Source: Algivirga pacifica
GTDB lineage: Bacteria; Bacteroidota; Bacteroidia; Cytophagales; Flammeovirgaceae
Length of the DNA: 64,000 nucleotides
Direction of reading: 5' to 3'
NCBI RefSeq assembly: GCF_039543525.1
Contig: NZ_BAABJX010000039.1
Span: 1 to 64,000, forward strand
The notes under the pieces were generated by a model. It worked only from the letters and a program-made list of their open reading frames with translations. It was not told the DNA's origin and did no database searches. Position 1 is the stretch's first letter; each line of letters opens with the position of its first letter. Of the stretch, positions 52,438 through 60,613 are shown piece after piece. The position numbers were made by a program, and so were the translations under genes.

Positions 52438-52851
52438 TTAGTTCGGAAGTCTTGTTAGTCTTCCGCAAACCTACGGTATTCCCTTATCAATACAGGGGTA
52501 TTCATTATTATCAAATTGTAAACAGAATGCTAAGAAAGGGTGTCTGATCTATTTATAGGAAAATCATGAAGAATACTAACTCAAATAAATCCAGATAAGC
52601 TTGATAGTAGTCTATATTAGAGTAGATTCTTCATTTATTTATTTAATTGATAATCAATAATTTAACTTTTTATATAATCTATATTTTTAAGTTGATCGTA
52701 TAGATGCGATACTGATTGATAGCTTTCCTGTATTACCTTTGCTTTATAGAGATGATCATATCTTTATAGGTTATAGTATGACTGTTACTTATTAAACGAT
52801 AAGCAATAACCGATAACCGATAAACAACACATCACATCAAATAAACAGAAA
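52438..52851. other. divergent intergenic region with GH97 promoter and heptamers
   Basis: 414 bp. A full TAnnTTTG match, TACCTTTG at 52734-52741, precedes the GH97 gene, with TTG at 52716. Downstream of it lie five AACCGAT-type heptamers (AAACGAT, AAGCAAT, AACCGAT and so on, 52794-52828) in the leader. Otherwise AT-rich, no gene. Confidence 0.55.
52794..52828. repeat. heptanucleotide array (AACCGAT type, 5 units)
   Basis: Five units in unbroken register in the 5' leader of the GH97 gene. Nearly the same array occurs in the leader of the CHASE2-like gene (24607-24641). Confidence 0.85.
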
Positions 52852-54828
52852 ATGAAAAAGCTAAGTATACTACTCTTATTACTGACTAACTTTGTGGTAA
52901 TAGGGTATACCAAAGATTGGACTTTGACTTCTCCCGATAAAAGTAATGTTGCCATCATAACATTTAAGAATGGCGATCTTTCTTATCAGGTAAAAAGGAG
53001 AGGGCAGGAAGTAATAACCGCTTCTTCCTTGGGTATGAAATTCAAGCAGTTTGATTTGAACGCTTTTAATGCAGTCAAGAAGATTGCTTCAAGGGAGGTA
53101 GAGCAAAGTTGGCAAATGGTGTGGGGAGAGCAACAAATCGTGCTGGACCATTATAAGGAGACACAATGGGAGGTGACAACAGCCCAAAAAGAAACTATGT
53201 TGATTACCTTTAGGGTTTTCAATGACGGAGTGGCGTTTCGTTATGAGGTGATCAACAAGGATGGTAGAGCACTCGATTTGATGGATGAGGTGACCGAGTT
53301 TAATATCCCTGAGGATCCTAGTACTTGGTGGATTCATGCAGACTATGATTCCTATGAGCTATTGTATCAGAAAACACCGCTCAGTAAAGTAGACATCGCA
53401 CATACGCCTATGACGATGAGGTTGGCTTCCGGTATTCATATGAGTATTCATGAGGCAGCCTTGGTGGACTATGCCTCTATGACCCTTAAGAACAATGGGA
53501 AGGGAGTGACTTGTGACCTCGTACCTTGGAGAGATGGTGTAAAAGTGAAGAAGGAAGCATCATTTACTTCTCCTTGGAGAACGATTATCCTAGGAGATAA
53601 TGCAGGAGACTTGGTGGAGTCTACTATGGTACTGAACCTGAATGAACCATCTAAGATAGAGGATACCTCCTGGATTAAACCCATGCGCTATATGGGAATC
53701 TGGTGGGATATGCACTTGAACACTAAAAGCTGGAAACAGGGCGTAAAGCATGGTGCGACAACGGCTTATGCCAAGGAGTATATTGATTTTGCTTCCAAAA
53801 ATGGATTTGAAGGGTTATTGGTAGAAGGTTGGAATATTGGATGGGAGCGTTGGGACAACTGGGATTTTACTAAAGCCTATGATGATTTTGATATTGAGGA
53901 GGTACAGCGTTATGCTCAGGAAAGAGGAATGACGTTGATCGGTCATCATGAAACTGGAGGGAAAGTTTCCAAGCAGTATGAACCTCAGATGGAAGAAGCC
54001 TTTAAGTTTTATAATAAACTGGGTATTCCTGCGGTGAAGACAGGGTATGTTGGAAAGATTGATAATGGAGAATACCATCATGGACAGTGGATGGTGAACC
54101 ATTACCATCGCGTAATGGAACTGGGAGCCAAGTATAAGGTAGCGATTGTGGCTCACGAACCTATCAAGGCTACGGGATTGAGAAGAACATATCCACACTT
54201 TCTGGCTAGAGAAGGCGTGAGAGGACAAGAGTATAATGCCTGGGCTAATCCTTCTAACCCTCCGGAACATACCGTGATTCTTCCTTTTACCAGAGGACTG
54301 TCAGGACCGATTGATTTTACACCTGGAGCATTCCGAATGACTTTTGACGGAACGTATAGAGAAGAAGGATACCCTAGTAGAGTAAGTACGACCTTGGCCA
54401 AACAGTTAGCATTATACGTAACAATTTATTCTCCGGTACAAATGGCTTGTGACTTGCCAAAACATTATGAGGAGTTTCCTGAAATGTTCCAGTTCATTAC
54501 CCACGTACCTGTAGACTGGGCGAAAACAAAAGTATTGGGAGCAGAAATTGGAGAGTACTATACGGTAGCCAGAAAGGACCGTCATTCCGATAATTGGTAT
54601 ATTGGTAGCATCACCAATGAGGATGCTAGGGATATTGAGGTGACTCTGGACTTTCTGGAGGAAGGCAAGACTTACCGCATGACTTATTTTGGTGATGGAG
54701 AAGAAGCTAACTGGAAAGACGCACCATACGATTATCAAATCTTCAACAGAGAAGTAAAGAAAGGAGATACCGTGAAGCTGCACCTGGCTGCCGGAGGAGG
54801 AGCCGCTATCCGATTAGAACTACCGTAG
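52852..54828 (+). CDS. susB: GH97 inverting alpha-glucosidase (SusB-like)
   Basis: 658 aa, signal peptide 1-20, probably periplasmic. GH97 core: Glu367 in GHHETGG, Glu436 in AHEPIKATGLRRTYPH, Glu460 in GQEYNAW. The spacings 69 and 24 equal those of the three catalytic glutamates of SusB (439, 508, 532), so this is the inverting alpha-glucosidase subgroup and not the retaining alpha-galactosidase one, which uses an Asp. An N-terminal beta-sandwich (21-280) and C-terminal beta domain flank the barrel. It releases glucose from malto-oligosaccharides. It heads an alpha-glucan cluster with the next two genes. The TAG stop opens repeat B2. Confidence 0.95.
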   Translation: MKKLSILLLLLTNFVVIGYTKDWTLTSPDKSNVAIITFKNGDLSYQVKRRGQEVITASSLGMKFKQFDLNAFNAVKKIASREVEQSWQMVWGEQQIVLDHYKETQWEVTTAQKETMLITFRVFNDGVAFRYEVINKDGRALDLMDEVTEFNIPEDPSTWWIHADYDSYELLYQKTPLSKVDIAHTPMTMRLASGIHMSIHEAALVDYASMTLKNNGKGVTCDLVPWRDGVKVKKEASFTSPWRTIILGDNAGDLVESTMVLNLNEPSKIEDTSWIKPMRYMGIWWDMHLNTKSWKQGVKHGATTAYAKEYIDFASKNGFEGLLVEGWNIGWERWDNWDFTKAYDDFDIEEVQRYAQERGMTLIGHHETGGKVSKQYEPQMEEAFKFYNKLGIPAVKTGYVGKIDNGEYHHGQWMVNHYHRVMELGAKYKVAIVAHEPIKATGLRRTYPHFLAREGVRGQEYNAWANPSNPPEHTVILPFTRGLSGPIDFTPGAFRMTFDGTYREEGYPSRVSTTLAKQLALYVTIYSPVQMACDLPKHYEEFPEMFQFITHVPVDWAKTKVLGAEIGEYYTVARKDRHSDNWYIGSITNEDARDIEVTLDFLEEGKTYRMTYFGDGEEANWKDAPYDYQIFNREVKKGDTVKLHLAAGGGAAIRLELP

Positions 54829-55035
54829 GGGCGACCCTAATGCTGTCAATTTAAGAAAAGGTAGACACTAGTCTTAGCCTCCAGGCTAAGATTTAAACAT
54901 AGTGGGAGCGTCCTCGCTCCCGTTTTTAAGGCCTTGAGCGAGGACGCTCAAGTTATGATTTTAGTCGTAGCGAGGACGCTACGACCAGTTCTTAGCTTAA
55001 ATTGACAGCATTGGGGACGATCCTTGTGGTCGCCC
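54829..55035. repeat. family B element B2 (207 bp)
   Basis: It begins directly at the GH97 stop codon TAG. It is nearly identical to B1 over its length, with a handful of substitutions, the same left-end 21-bp repeat (one mismatch) and the same hairpin order. The right edge GGACGATCC-TTGT-GGTCGCCC has drifted from a perfect hairpin. Confidence 0.93.
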
Positions 55036-55067
55036 ATCAGAAGGTCGCCTAATCGGCACGGACGGTT

Positions 55068-55102
55068 AATTTTCAATGATTAATGTACAATTTTCAATAG
55101 GG
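55068..55102. repeat. heptanucleotide array (AATTTTC type)
   Basis: AATTTTC, AATGATT, AATGTAC, AATTTTC in register, related to the array at 44934. Confidence 0.7.
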
Positions 55103-55138
55103 GTAATGCTTGTAATTATTCCTGTAGAAAATTTTGTA

Positions 55139-55227
55139 GGCCCTTGCCTGAGGCAAGGGCCCTATGCTGGAAACTGGTCGTAGGCTCCAGCCTACGACCT
55201 GCAGCGGGTTTGCACTACCCTATCTAC
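55139..55227. repeat. GGCCCTTGCC hairpin plus family B relative (B5)
   Basis: GGCCCTTGCC/GGCAAGGGCC hairpin at 55139-55161. Directly after it is a 64-bp block (55164-55227) that matches 9.75 kb closely: ATGCTGGAAACTGG, hairpin GGTCGTAGGCT/AGCCTACGACC, then GCGGGTTTGCACTAC. Confidence 0.75.
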
Positions 55228-55307
55228 GATTAACATCAGGCTGAGCTGATGGAATTATACCTCAGACAAGGGATCTGTGGCCCAGATACCACGCTTTTAA
55301 CAAAACG

Positions 55308-57977
55308 ATGATGAACAAAAAAACAATACTAACACTAGCAACAGCCATCTGTACTCTAGGTACCGGATGTAATTCCGATTCCAATGAGAAAGCACTTTAC
55401 AAGAATGATACATATACCATTTATGAAAATGGCGTAAAGCAAGGAAAACACGAAGCTAAGGTATTGTCGGACACTTCTATGTCCTCTACCTATGTAAGCC
55501 CTGCGATGGAGCATTACAGTAGAAAGATAGAATTCAAGTTTAGCTTGAATCACAAAGACAATGAATTGCCTTACGGAAAGAACCATAGTGTGGTGATTCA
55601 GCCTGAGAATGGGGTGTATCGTACACCGGTCATCACCTTTGGAGATCAGACAGTAGCTTCCAAAGAAGGCGCGGAGGAGAATCTGGAAAAAAATACCAAA
55701 GTGACTTTTCGTCTTGATATGACTCCTGTTTTGGAAAGCTTTGAAGAGAAAGGCTACTATGAGGATCTTCATGGGGAGCGTATCGGTAAGGAAGATTTTC
55801 AAGGGGTTTATATTGCCGGAGGAAGTGCGCCTTTGTACTGGGATTTTGAGAATCTGAGAACTTCTTTGGAAGACCCTGATGGGGATGGAGTTTTTGAAGT
55901 GACATTGGTAATGAATACAGAAAATCCTGATGGGGCTGTGGCTTCCCAATGGACCTTGGAAAATGATATAGCGGATTTTCCTCAATTTCAAACAGACTAC
56001 CCGTTGCTGAACTCACTCTATAAGCTTACCCTGGATGAGGTAATTAAGCTGAAAGAAGCAGACGGCACTTTCCGTACTGGTAAAAAGTGGGCAGGGGTAT
56101 GGACCCGTGATGTGAGTTATTCCATCGTATTGGGACTTGGTGCCGTAGAGCCGGAACGCAGTATGACCTCTTTGAGAAAGAAGGTGAAGCGTAACCGTAT
56201 CATACAGGATACTGGATCAGGAGGGGCATGGCCTGTTTCTACTGACCGTACTACTTGGGCGTTGGCTGCCTGGGAGTTGTATAAGGTGACAGGCGATCAG
56301 GAATGGCTAAGAGAAGCATATGAGATCATTAAAAATACAGTAGAGGATGACTTGAAAAGTATTGTTGCTTCAGATGGATTGGTCTTGGGAGAAACATCTT
56401 TCCTGGACTGGAGAAAGCAGGAATATCCTAGATGGATGGACAATGTGGCGATTTCTCAGTCTGAGGGATTAGGGACCAATGTGGTACATTACGCTACCTG
56501 GAATATTTTGGGACAAATGGCAAGCATTCTGGGTGAACCTTCTGAAAAGTATCTGAGCTTGGCTGAGGGCCTGAAGAAGGCTATTAATGAGGAATTGTGG
56601 TTGGAAGATAGAGGGTATTATGCCATGTATAAATATGGGGGACATTATCCATTACTATCTGAACGTTCTGAGGCATTGGGTGAAGCGTTGGCTGTTTTGT
56701 ATGATGTAGCATCCCCAGAGCGACAGCAAGAAGTGGTAAGCAGTACACCGACGGTGGTATATGGTGTTCCATGTTTTTATCCTCAAATCACAGGGATACA
56801 ACCTTATCACAATAATGGGATTTGGCCTTTTGTACAGTCATTTTACAACCTGGCGGCTGCTAAGGTAGGGAATGGAAAAGCGTTGGAGCATGGGCTAGGT
56901 AGTATCTACAGAGCTTCAGCATTATTCCTGACCAACAAGGAAAATATGGTAGCGGATAATGGAGACTTTGTAACGGAACTTAACTCTGACTATCAGCTAT
57001 GGAGTGTTGCCGGACATTTGGGAATGGTATATAAGATCTTTTTCGGGATGGATTTCCAACCTGATCAGGTTACATTCTCTCCAGCAATACCGAAGGCCTA
57101 TAAAGGAAATAAAACACTGAAAGGGTTTAAGTACCGTGATGCTATCCTGGATATTGAAGTGAAGGGATATGGAAAGAACATCAAGTCTTTTAAAATTGAT
57201 GGAAAGGAAACAGCACCTTTATTTAAAGGAGACCAATCAGGACGACATACCATTGAAATCGTAATGGATAATGAGGACATCTCTAAAGGCCAATCGATCA
57301 CTCTTGTAGAAAATGCCCACGATATCACCGCTCCAGTATTGAAATGGGAAGATGGGAAACTAAAGTGGAATGCTGTAGAAGGCGTAAAGCAATACAGTAT
57401 TTATAGAAATGGTGAGCTATTGAAGGAAACCTCTGAGACGGAGTTAGCGGTAAGCTTGCCTTCAGTATTAGAGGAGTATACGATTCGTGTCAAAGACAGT
57501 AATGGATATTGGTCATTGATGTCTGAGCCGGTAAAATTGTATAAACCTGAAGCGGCAATCATACTGGAGGCAGAGTCTATCGGTAAGACAACGGGACGCT
57601 CGTTAGTTAACTTTACCGGTAAAGGAGCCGTAGAAATTTCAAAACAACAACATAAACAGTTGTCATGGAATGTAGACGTGCCACAAGCAGGGAAATACTT
57701 TATTGATTTCCGTTATGCCAATGGAAACGGTACCTGGAACTCCGATAACAAATGTGCAATCCGTACCCTAAAAGTTAATGGAGAAGCAGAAGGTACGGTG
57801 GTCATGGCACAAAGAGGAGTAGATGAGTGGTCGAGTTGGGCCTATACCAATGCGATTGTGGTCACATTAAAGAAAGGTCGTAATCAGATTAACTTATCTT
57901 TCGAGCCGCATAACGAAAATATGAACGTGGAGGTCAATGCAGCATTGATCGATCATTTGCGTATACTGCCGCAATAA
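55308..57977 (+). CDS. lipoprotein six-hairpin glycosidase with CBM
   Basis: 889 aa. Lipoprotein signal with lipidated Cys21. Residues 30-235 are an N-terminal beta region. A six-hairpin (alpha/alpha)6 domain spans about 240-615, with GKKWAGVWTRDVSYS, STDRTTWALAAWELYKVTGD and NGIWPFVQSFYNLAAA. These are the signposts of amylo-alpha-1,6-glucosidase/GH63-GH15-like enzymes. A fibronectin-like segment (about 685-755) and a CBM6/35-type carbohydrate-binding module (about 757-889, AIILEAESIGKTTGRS to IDHLRI) follow. Together with the GH97 gene it should debranch or trim alpha-glucans at the cell surface. The exact GH family is not decided here. Confidence 0.82.
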   Translation: MMNKKTILTLATAICTLGTGCNSDSNEKALYKNDTYTIYENGVKQGKHEAKVLSDTSMSSTYVSPAMEHYSRKIEFKFSLNHKDNELPYGKNHSVVIQPENGVYRTPVITFGDQTVASKEGAEENLEKNTKVTFRLDMTPVLESFEEKGYYEDLHGERIGKEDFQGVYIAGGSAPLYWDFENLRTSLEDPDGDGVFEVTLVMNTENPDGAVASQWTLENDIADFPQFQTDYPLLNSLYKLTLDEVIKLKEADGTFRTGKKWAGVWTRDVSYSIVLGLGAVEPERSMTSLRKKVKRNRIIQDTGSGGAWPVSTDRTTWALAAWELYKVTGDQEWLREAYEIIKNTVEDDLKSIVASDGLVLGETSFLDWRKQEYPRWMDNVAISQSEGLGTNVVHYATWNILGQMASILGEPSEKYLSLAEGLKKAINEELWLEDRGYYAMYKYGGHYPLLSERSEALGEALAVLYDVASPERQQEVVSSTPTVVYGVPCFYPQITGIQPYHNNGIWPFVQSFYNLAAAKVGNGKALEHGLGSIYRASALFLTNKENMVADNGDFVTELNSDYQLWSVAGHLGMVYKIFFGMDFQPDQVTFSPAIPKAYKGNKTLKGFKYRDAILDIEVKGYGKNIKSFKIDGKETAPLFKGDQSGRHTIEIVMDNEDISKGQSITLVENAHDITAPVLKWEDGKLKWNAVEGVKQYSIYRNGELLKETSETELAVSLPSVLEEYTIRVKDSNGYWSLMSEPVKLYKPEAAIILEAESIGKTTGRSLVNFTGKGAVEISKQQHKQLSWNVDVPQAGKYFIDFRYANGNGTWNSDNKCAIRTLKVNGEAEGTVVMAQRGVDEWSSWAYTNAIVVTLKKGRNQINLSFEPHNENMNVEVNAALIDHLRILPQ

Positions 57978-58024
57978 GTTTTAGGGAGGCTTTCTTCTTG
58001 TTATCTTTATGTTGACAACTTTTA

Positions 58025-58160
58025 GTCGTGGCGTAGACACTGGTCGTAGCGTCCACGCTACGACCTTAATATAAATTGAGCGTCCTCGCTCAATGGTTGA
58101 TGCAAGCGTGGACGCTTGTATTATGTTTTGGTCGTAGCCTAGAGGCTACGACCAGATAGG
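58025..58160. repeat. family B relative (B6), four hairpins
   Basis: Hairpins GGTCGTAGCG-TCCA-CGCTACGACC, TTGAGCG-TCCT-CGCTCAA, CAAGCG-TGGA-CGCTTG and GGTCGTAGCC-TAGA-GGCTACGACC. The modules match those in B1-B3 but without the 21-bp ends. It lies in the gap between the glycosidase and SusR-like genes. Confidence 0.8.
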
Positions 58161-58200
58161 GGACATCATGTAATGGATTCAACATACACAGATCATCGAG

Positions 58201-59883
58201 ATGAAAGCACTCTACTTTTTAGCACTATTGATACAAGCCTTAATGTGGTTTACTCCACAGGCAATAGCACAACTTTCTCCTAAGGTAGAACAAAAGTTAC
58301 AAGAGCTGGAAAAAGAATACGCCAATCGAAATGCCTATAATCAGCAGAGGGAAGATCAACTAAAGCAACTGCGAATACAAGAACAGAAGTACTGGGAAGC
58401 CCAACGTTATACTTCCTGTTTTGAAGTACAGCGGCAGTTATTGGATTTATTATTGGCTTATAAAGGTAAAGAAGCCTTGCGGCAAGCGAATGCGCTGATG
58501 AAAACAGCAGAAGCATTGGAGAACCAGCAAAGGATATATGAAGCCACATTGAAAAAAGCTGAGGTGCTACTCTCACTGGGAGTATTCATTAAGGCAAAGG
58601 AATTGTTGCAGGCAATACCTTCTCATCAATTACTGGATCAGGAACTCCGTGTAGATTATTACTTTTTGCAATATCGGCTGAACTACGATCTGGCTGAGTA
58701 CACCCAATTAAAAGAGTTTTATAAGGATTACCAGCAAACAGGTGGGATCTATGCCGATTCCGTCCTTATGCTAGCCAAGGATGGAAGCTTTATAGCCTCT
58801 TTGGTCAAAGCAGTTGAATATAGCCGCCATGGAAAAAATCAAGAAGCTGTTGCTATCTATGATCGTGTCATTGAAGAAAATAAAGCAAGTTTTCATCAGC
58901 TTGCGATGACGCATGCAAGCAAGGGGTGGGTGCAAGCGACCAAAGAGGCGCAAATCCTTGAACTGCTACAAAGCGCGATCTACGATATCAAATCCAGCAC
59001 GTACGAAACAACAGCCAACCATCTGCTAGCGGTATACTTTATGGATATAGGAGAACTGGAGTTAGCAGATCGATTTATGCAAAGGGCATTGGAAAATGCC
59101 AGGATATATGGTGCCCGACAGCGAATTGCCCAGATCAATATCTTATGGCCAGTGATTGAGGCTCAGATCAAGGATATGGAAGAAAAGCGTCAACTATTCT
59201 GGAAAGTATCTTTCTTTGTTCTTTTTTCTCTCAGTGTACTTTTATTGTTACAGACTTTTCGTTTGAAAAAGAGAAATCAAAAAGTACGCACTGCCCAATC
59301 TCAGATGACAGAGAAAAATAAAGAGCTAGAACAAAACTATCAAAGAATTAGAGAAAGTCAGGATTTATTAAACCAGCAGCATGGAGAGCTGCAGCAGGTT
59401 AATGAGCAATTACGAAAGGCTAATGCTTTGAGGGAGGGGTATGTCAAACAGTTTTTTGAAATAGGAGCACAATTTTTTGAGCAACTAGATCATTTTCATC
59501 AAACCGTGGGAGGCCTGTTGGTACAAAAGAAATATAGTAAGATTGAAGCCCTGATCACCCAATACAAGCCCAAGAAGCAGAGAGATTTATTCTATCGTAA
59601 TTTTGATGAGCTCTTCCTGGATCTATATCCTACCTTTATTCAGGACTTGGAAAGAATAACAGGAAATACAGGAACATTTAATGTGGAAGGGGAGAAGAAG
59701 TTAACTCCTGAACTAAGGGTCTTTGCCCTGATGCGTTTGGGGATTAACGATACGGATCGGGTAGCTAATATTTTAGGGTTGACCAAGAATACCATTTATG
59801 CCTATAGGAATAGAGTAAGGGCTAAAGTACCAAGTAGTACGGAGGATTTTGAGCAACAGTTGATGGAGATTTCATCCATCTAG
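58201..59883 (+). CDS. SusR-like membrane-bound transcriptional regulator (DUF6377)
   Basis: 560 aa. Signal/anchor 1-22, a helical TPR-like periplasmic region (25-330), a membrane helix (about 334-354, KVSFFVLFSLSVLLLLQTF), a cytoplasmic coiled coil (360-420), and a C-terminal DNA-binding region. The HTH sits near 508-530 (RLGINDTDRVANILGLTKNTIYAYRNRVR). This is the plan of SusR, which senses maltose in the periplasm and activates starch genes. It follows the GH97 and six-hairpin genes on the same strand and probably controls them. The stop codon TAG opens repeat B3. Confidence 0.88.
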   Translation: MKALYFLALLIQALMWFTPQAIAQLSPKVEQKLQELEKEYANRNAYNQQREDQLKQLRIQEQKYWEAQRYTSCFEVQRQLLDLLLAYKGKEALRQANALMKTAEALENQQRIYEATLKKAEVLLSLGVFIKAKELLQAIPSHQLLDQELRVDYYFLQYRLNYDLAEYTQLKEFYKDYQQTGGIYADSVLMLAKDGSFIASLVKAVEYSRHGKNQEAVAIYDRVIEENKASFHQLAMTHASKGWVQATKEAQILELLQSAIYDIKSSTYETTANHLLAVYFMDIGELELADRFMQRALENARIYGARQRIAQINILWPVIEAQIKDMEEKRQLFWKVSFFVLFSLSVLLLLQTFRLKKRNQKVRTAQSQMTEKNKELEQNYQRIRESQDLLNQQHGELQQVNEQLRKANALREGYVKQFFEIGAQFFEQLDHFHQTVGGLLVQKKYSKIEALITQYKPKKQRDLFYRNFDELFLDLYPTFIQDLERITGNTGTFNVEGEKKLTPELRVFALMRLGINDTDRVANILGLTKNTIYAYRNRVRAKVPSSTEDFEQQLMEISSI

Positions 59884-60090
59884 GGGCACCCCCAATGCAG
59901 TCAATTTAAGCTAAGAACTGGTCGTAGCGTCCTCGCTACGACTAAAATCATAACTTGAGCGTCCTCGCTCAAGGCCTTAAAAACGGGAGCGAGGACGCTC
60001 CCACTATGTTTAAGTCTTAGCCTGGAGGCTAAGACTAGTGTCTACCTTTTCTTAAATTGACAGTATTGGGGGCAACCACAAGGGTTGCCC
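59884..60090. repeat. family B element B3 (207 bp, core inverted)
   Basis: It begins at the SusR-like stop codon TAG. The end repeats (59890-59910 and 60051-60071) have the same orientation as in B1 and B2, but the core of four hairpins is the reverse complement of theirs, as is the loop of the right-edge hairpin (GGGCAACC-ACAAG-GGTTGCCC). Overall length is again exactly 207 bp. Confidence 0.93.
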
Positions 60091-60396
60091 GTCCTTCTGT
60101 AGCCCGATACCCGATATATTATTCCGCAGACAGCAAAAGGATTAACCTGAAACAGTATAATATAACTTGTGACTGGCTTGTTTCCCTGAAAGCAGTTATC
60201 AAATGCTAGTAATTAATAGTGAAATTGAGGTAGAAGGTGTGAAAAAGCAAAAAGGATTATTGCAGGATCAAAGTGTAGGATATACATTTGTTCTAAGCGT
60301 TAAGCTTATCATGTTTAGAAATCATTAGTCAGATAAAAAATATAGGTAACCCCAAAGGGGTACCCAAAAGTAAAATAGCTTTAGTACACACAGTTA
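60091..60396. other. gene-free stretch between B3 and terminator
   Basis: About 305 bp with no credible gene or RNA. It holds a small hairpin GGTAACCCC/GGGGTACCC near 60348. A short unannotated transcript ending at the terminator at 60397 cannot be excluded. Confidence 0.3.
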
Positions 60397-60432
60397 TGAA
60401 AAACCACTACCCTTTGGGTGGTGGTTTTTTTT
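60397..60432. terminator. bidirectional terminator before the TerC gene
   Basis: AAAAACCACTACCC pairs with GGGTGGTGG and eight T, one wobble in 14 pairs. It can end transcripts from either side. Confidence 0.8.
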
Positions 60433-60443
60433 GGCTTCCAACA

Positions 60444-60608
60444 GTTGAGGCGGCTTGTGCCGCTGGTTGAGCGCTTTGCTGTTGAGTAGCCCTTCGGGCT
60501 GTTGAGAAAGAGTAGTACTGCAAAATCTCAAAGTGAGAAGTACAACTCAACGGAGCGAAGCTCCACTCAACAGCGAAGCCCTCAACTAGCGGCGCAAGCC
60601 GCCTCAAC
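60444..60608. repeat. family A hairpin array A4
   Basis: A 165-bp foldback array, 5 bp from the TerC stop. Left: GTTGAG with GCGGC-TTGT-GCCGC, a shortened CGCTTTGCT module and AGCCC-TTC-GGGCT. Right: CTCAAC with GGAGC-GAA-GCTCC, AGCGAAGCC and GCGGC-GCAA-GCCGC. The outer hairpins pair; the inner ones do not. Confidence 0.9.
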
Positions 60609-60613
60609 CTTAA

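Noticed and set aside
55356..55991. 211-aa reading frame antisense to the six-hairpin glycosidase
   Set aside because: The sense strand carries a lipoprotein signal and enzyme motifs; the antisense frame is low-complexity Phe/Ile-rich shadow.
44644..60090. Insertion sequence or transposon for the 207-bp elements
   Set aside because: No transposase, and no target duplication could be shown; treated as non-autonomous repeats only.
60091..60396. tRNA or other structured RNA gene
   Set aside because: No cloverleaf or known riboswitch pattern was found there or in any other gap of the window.
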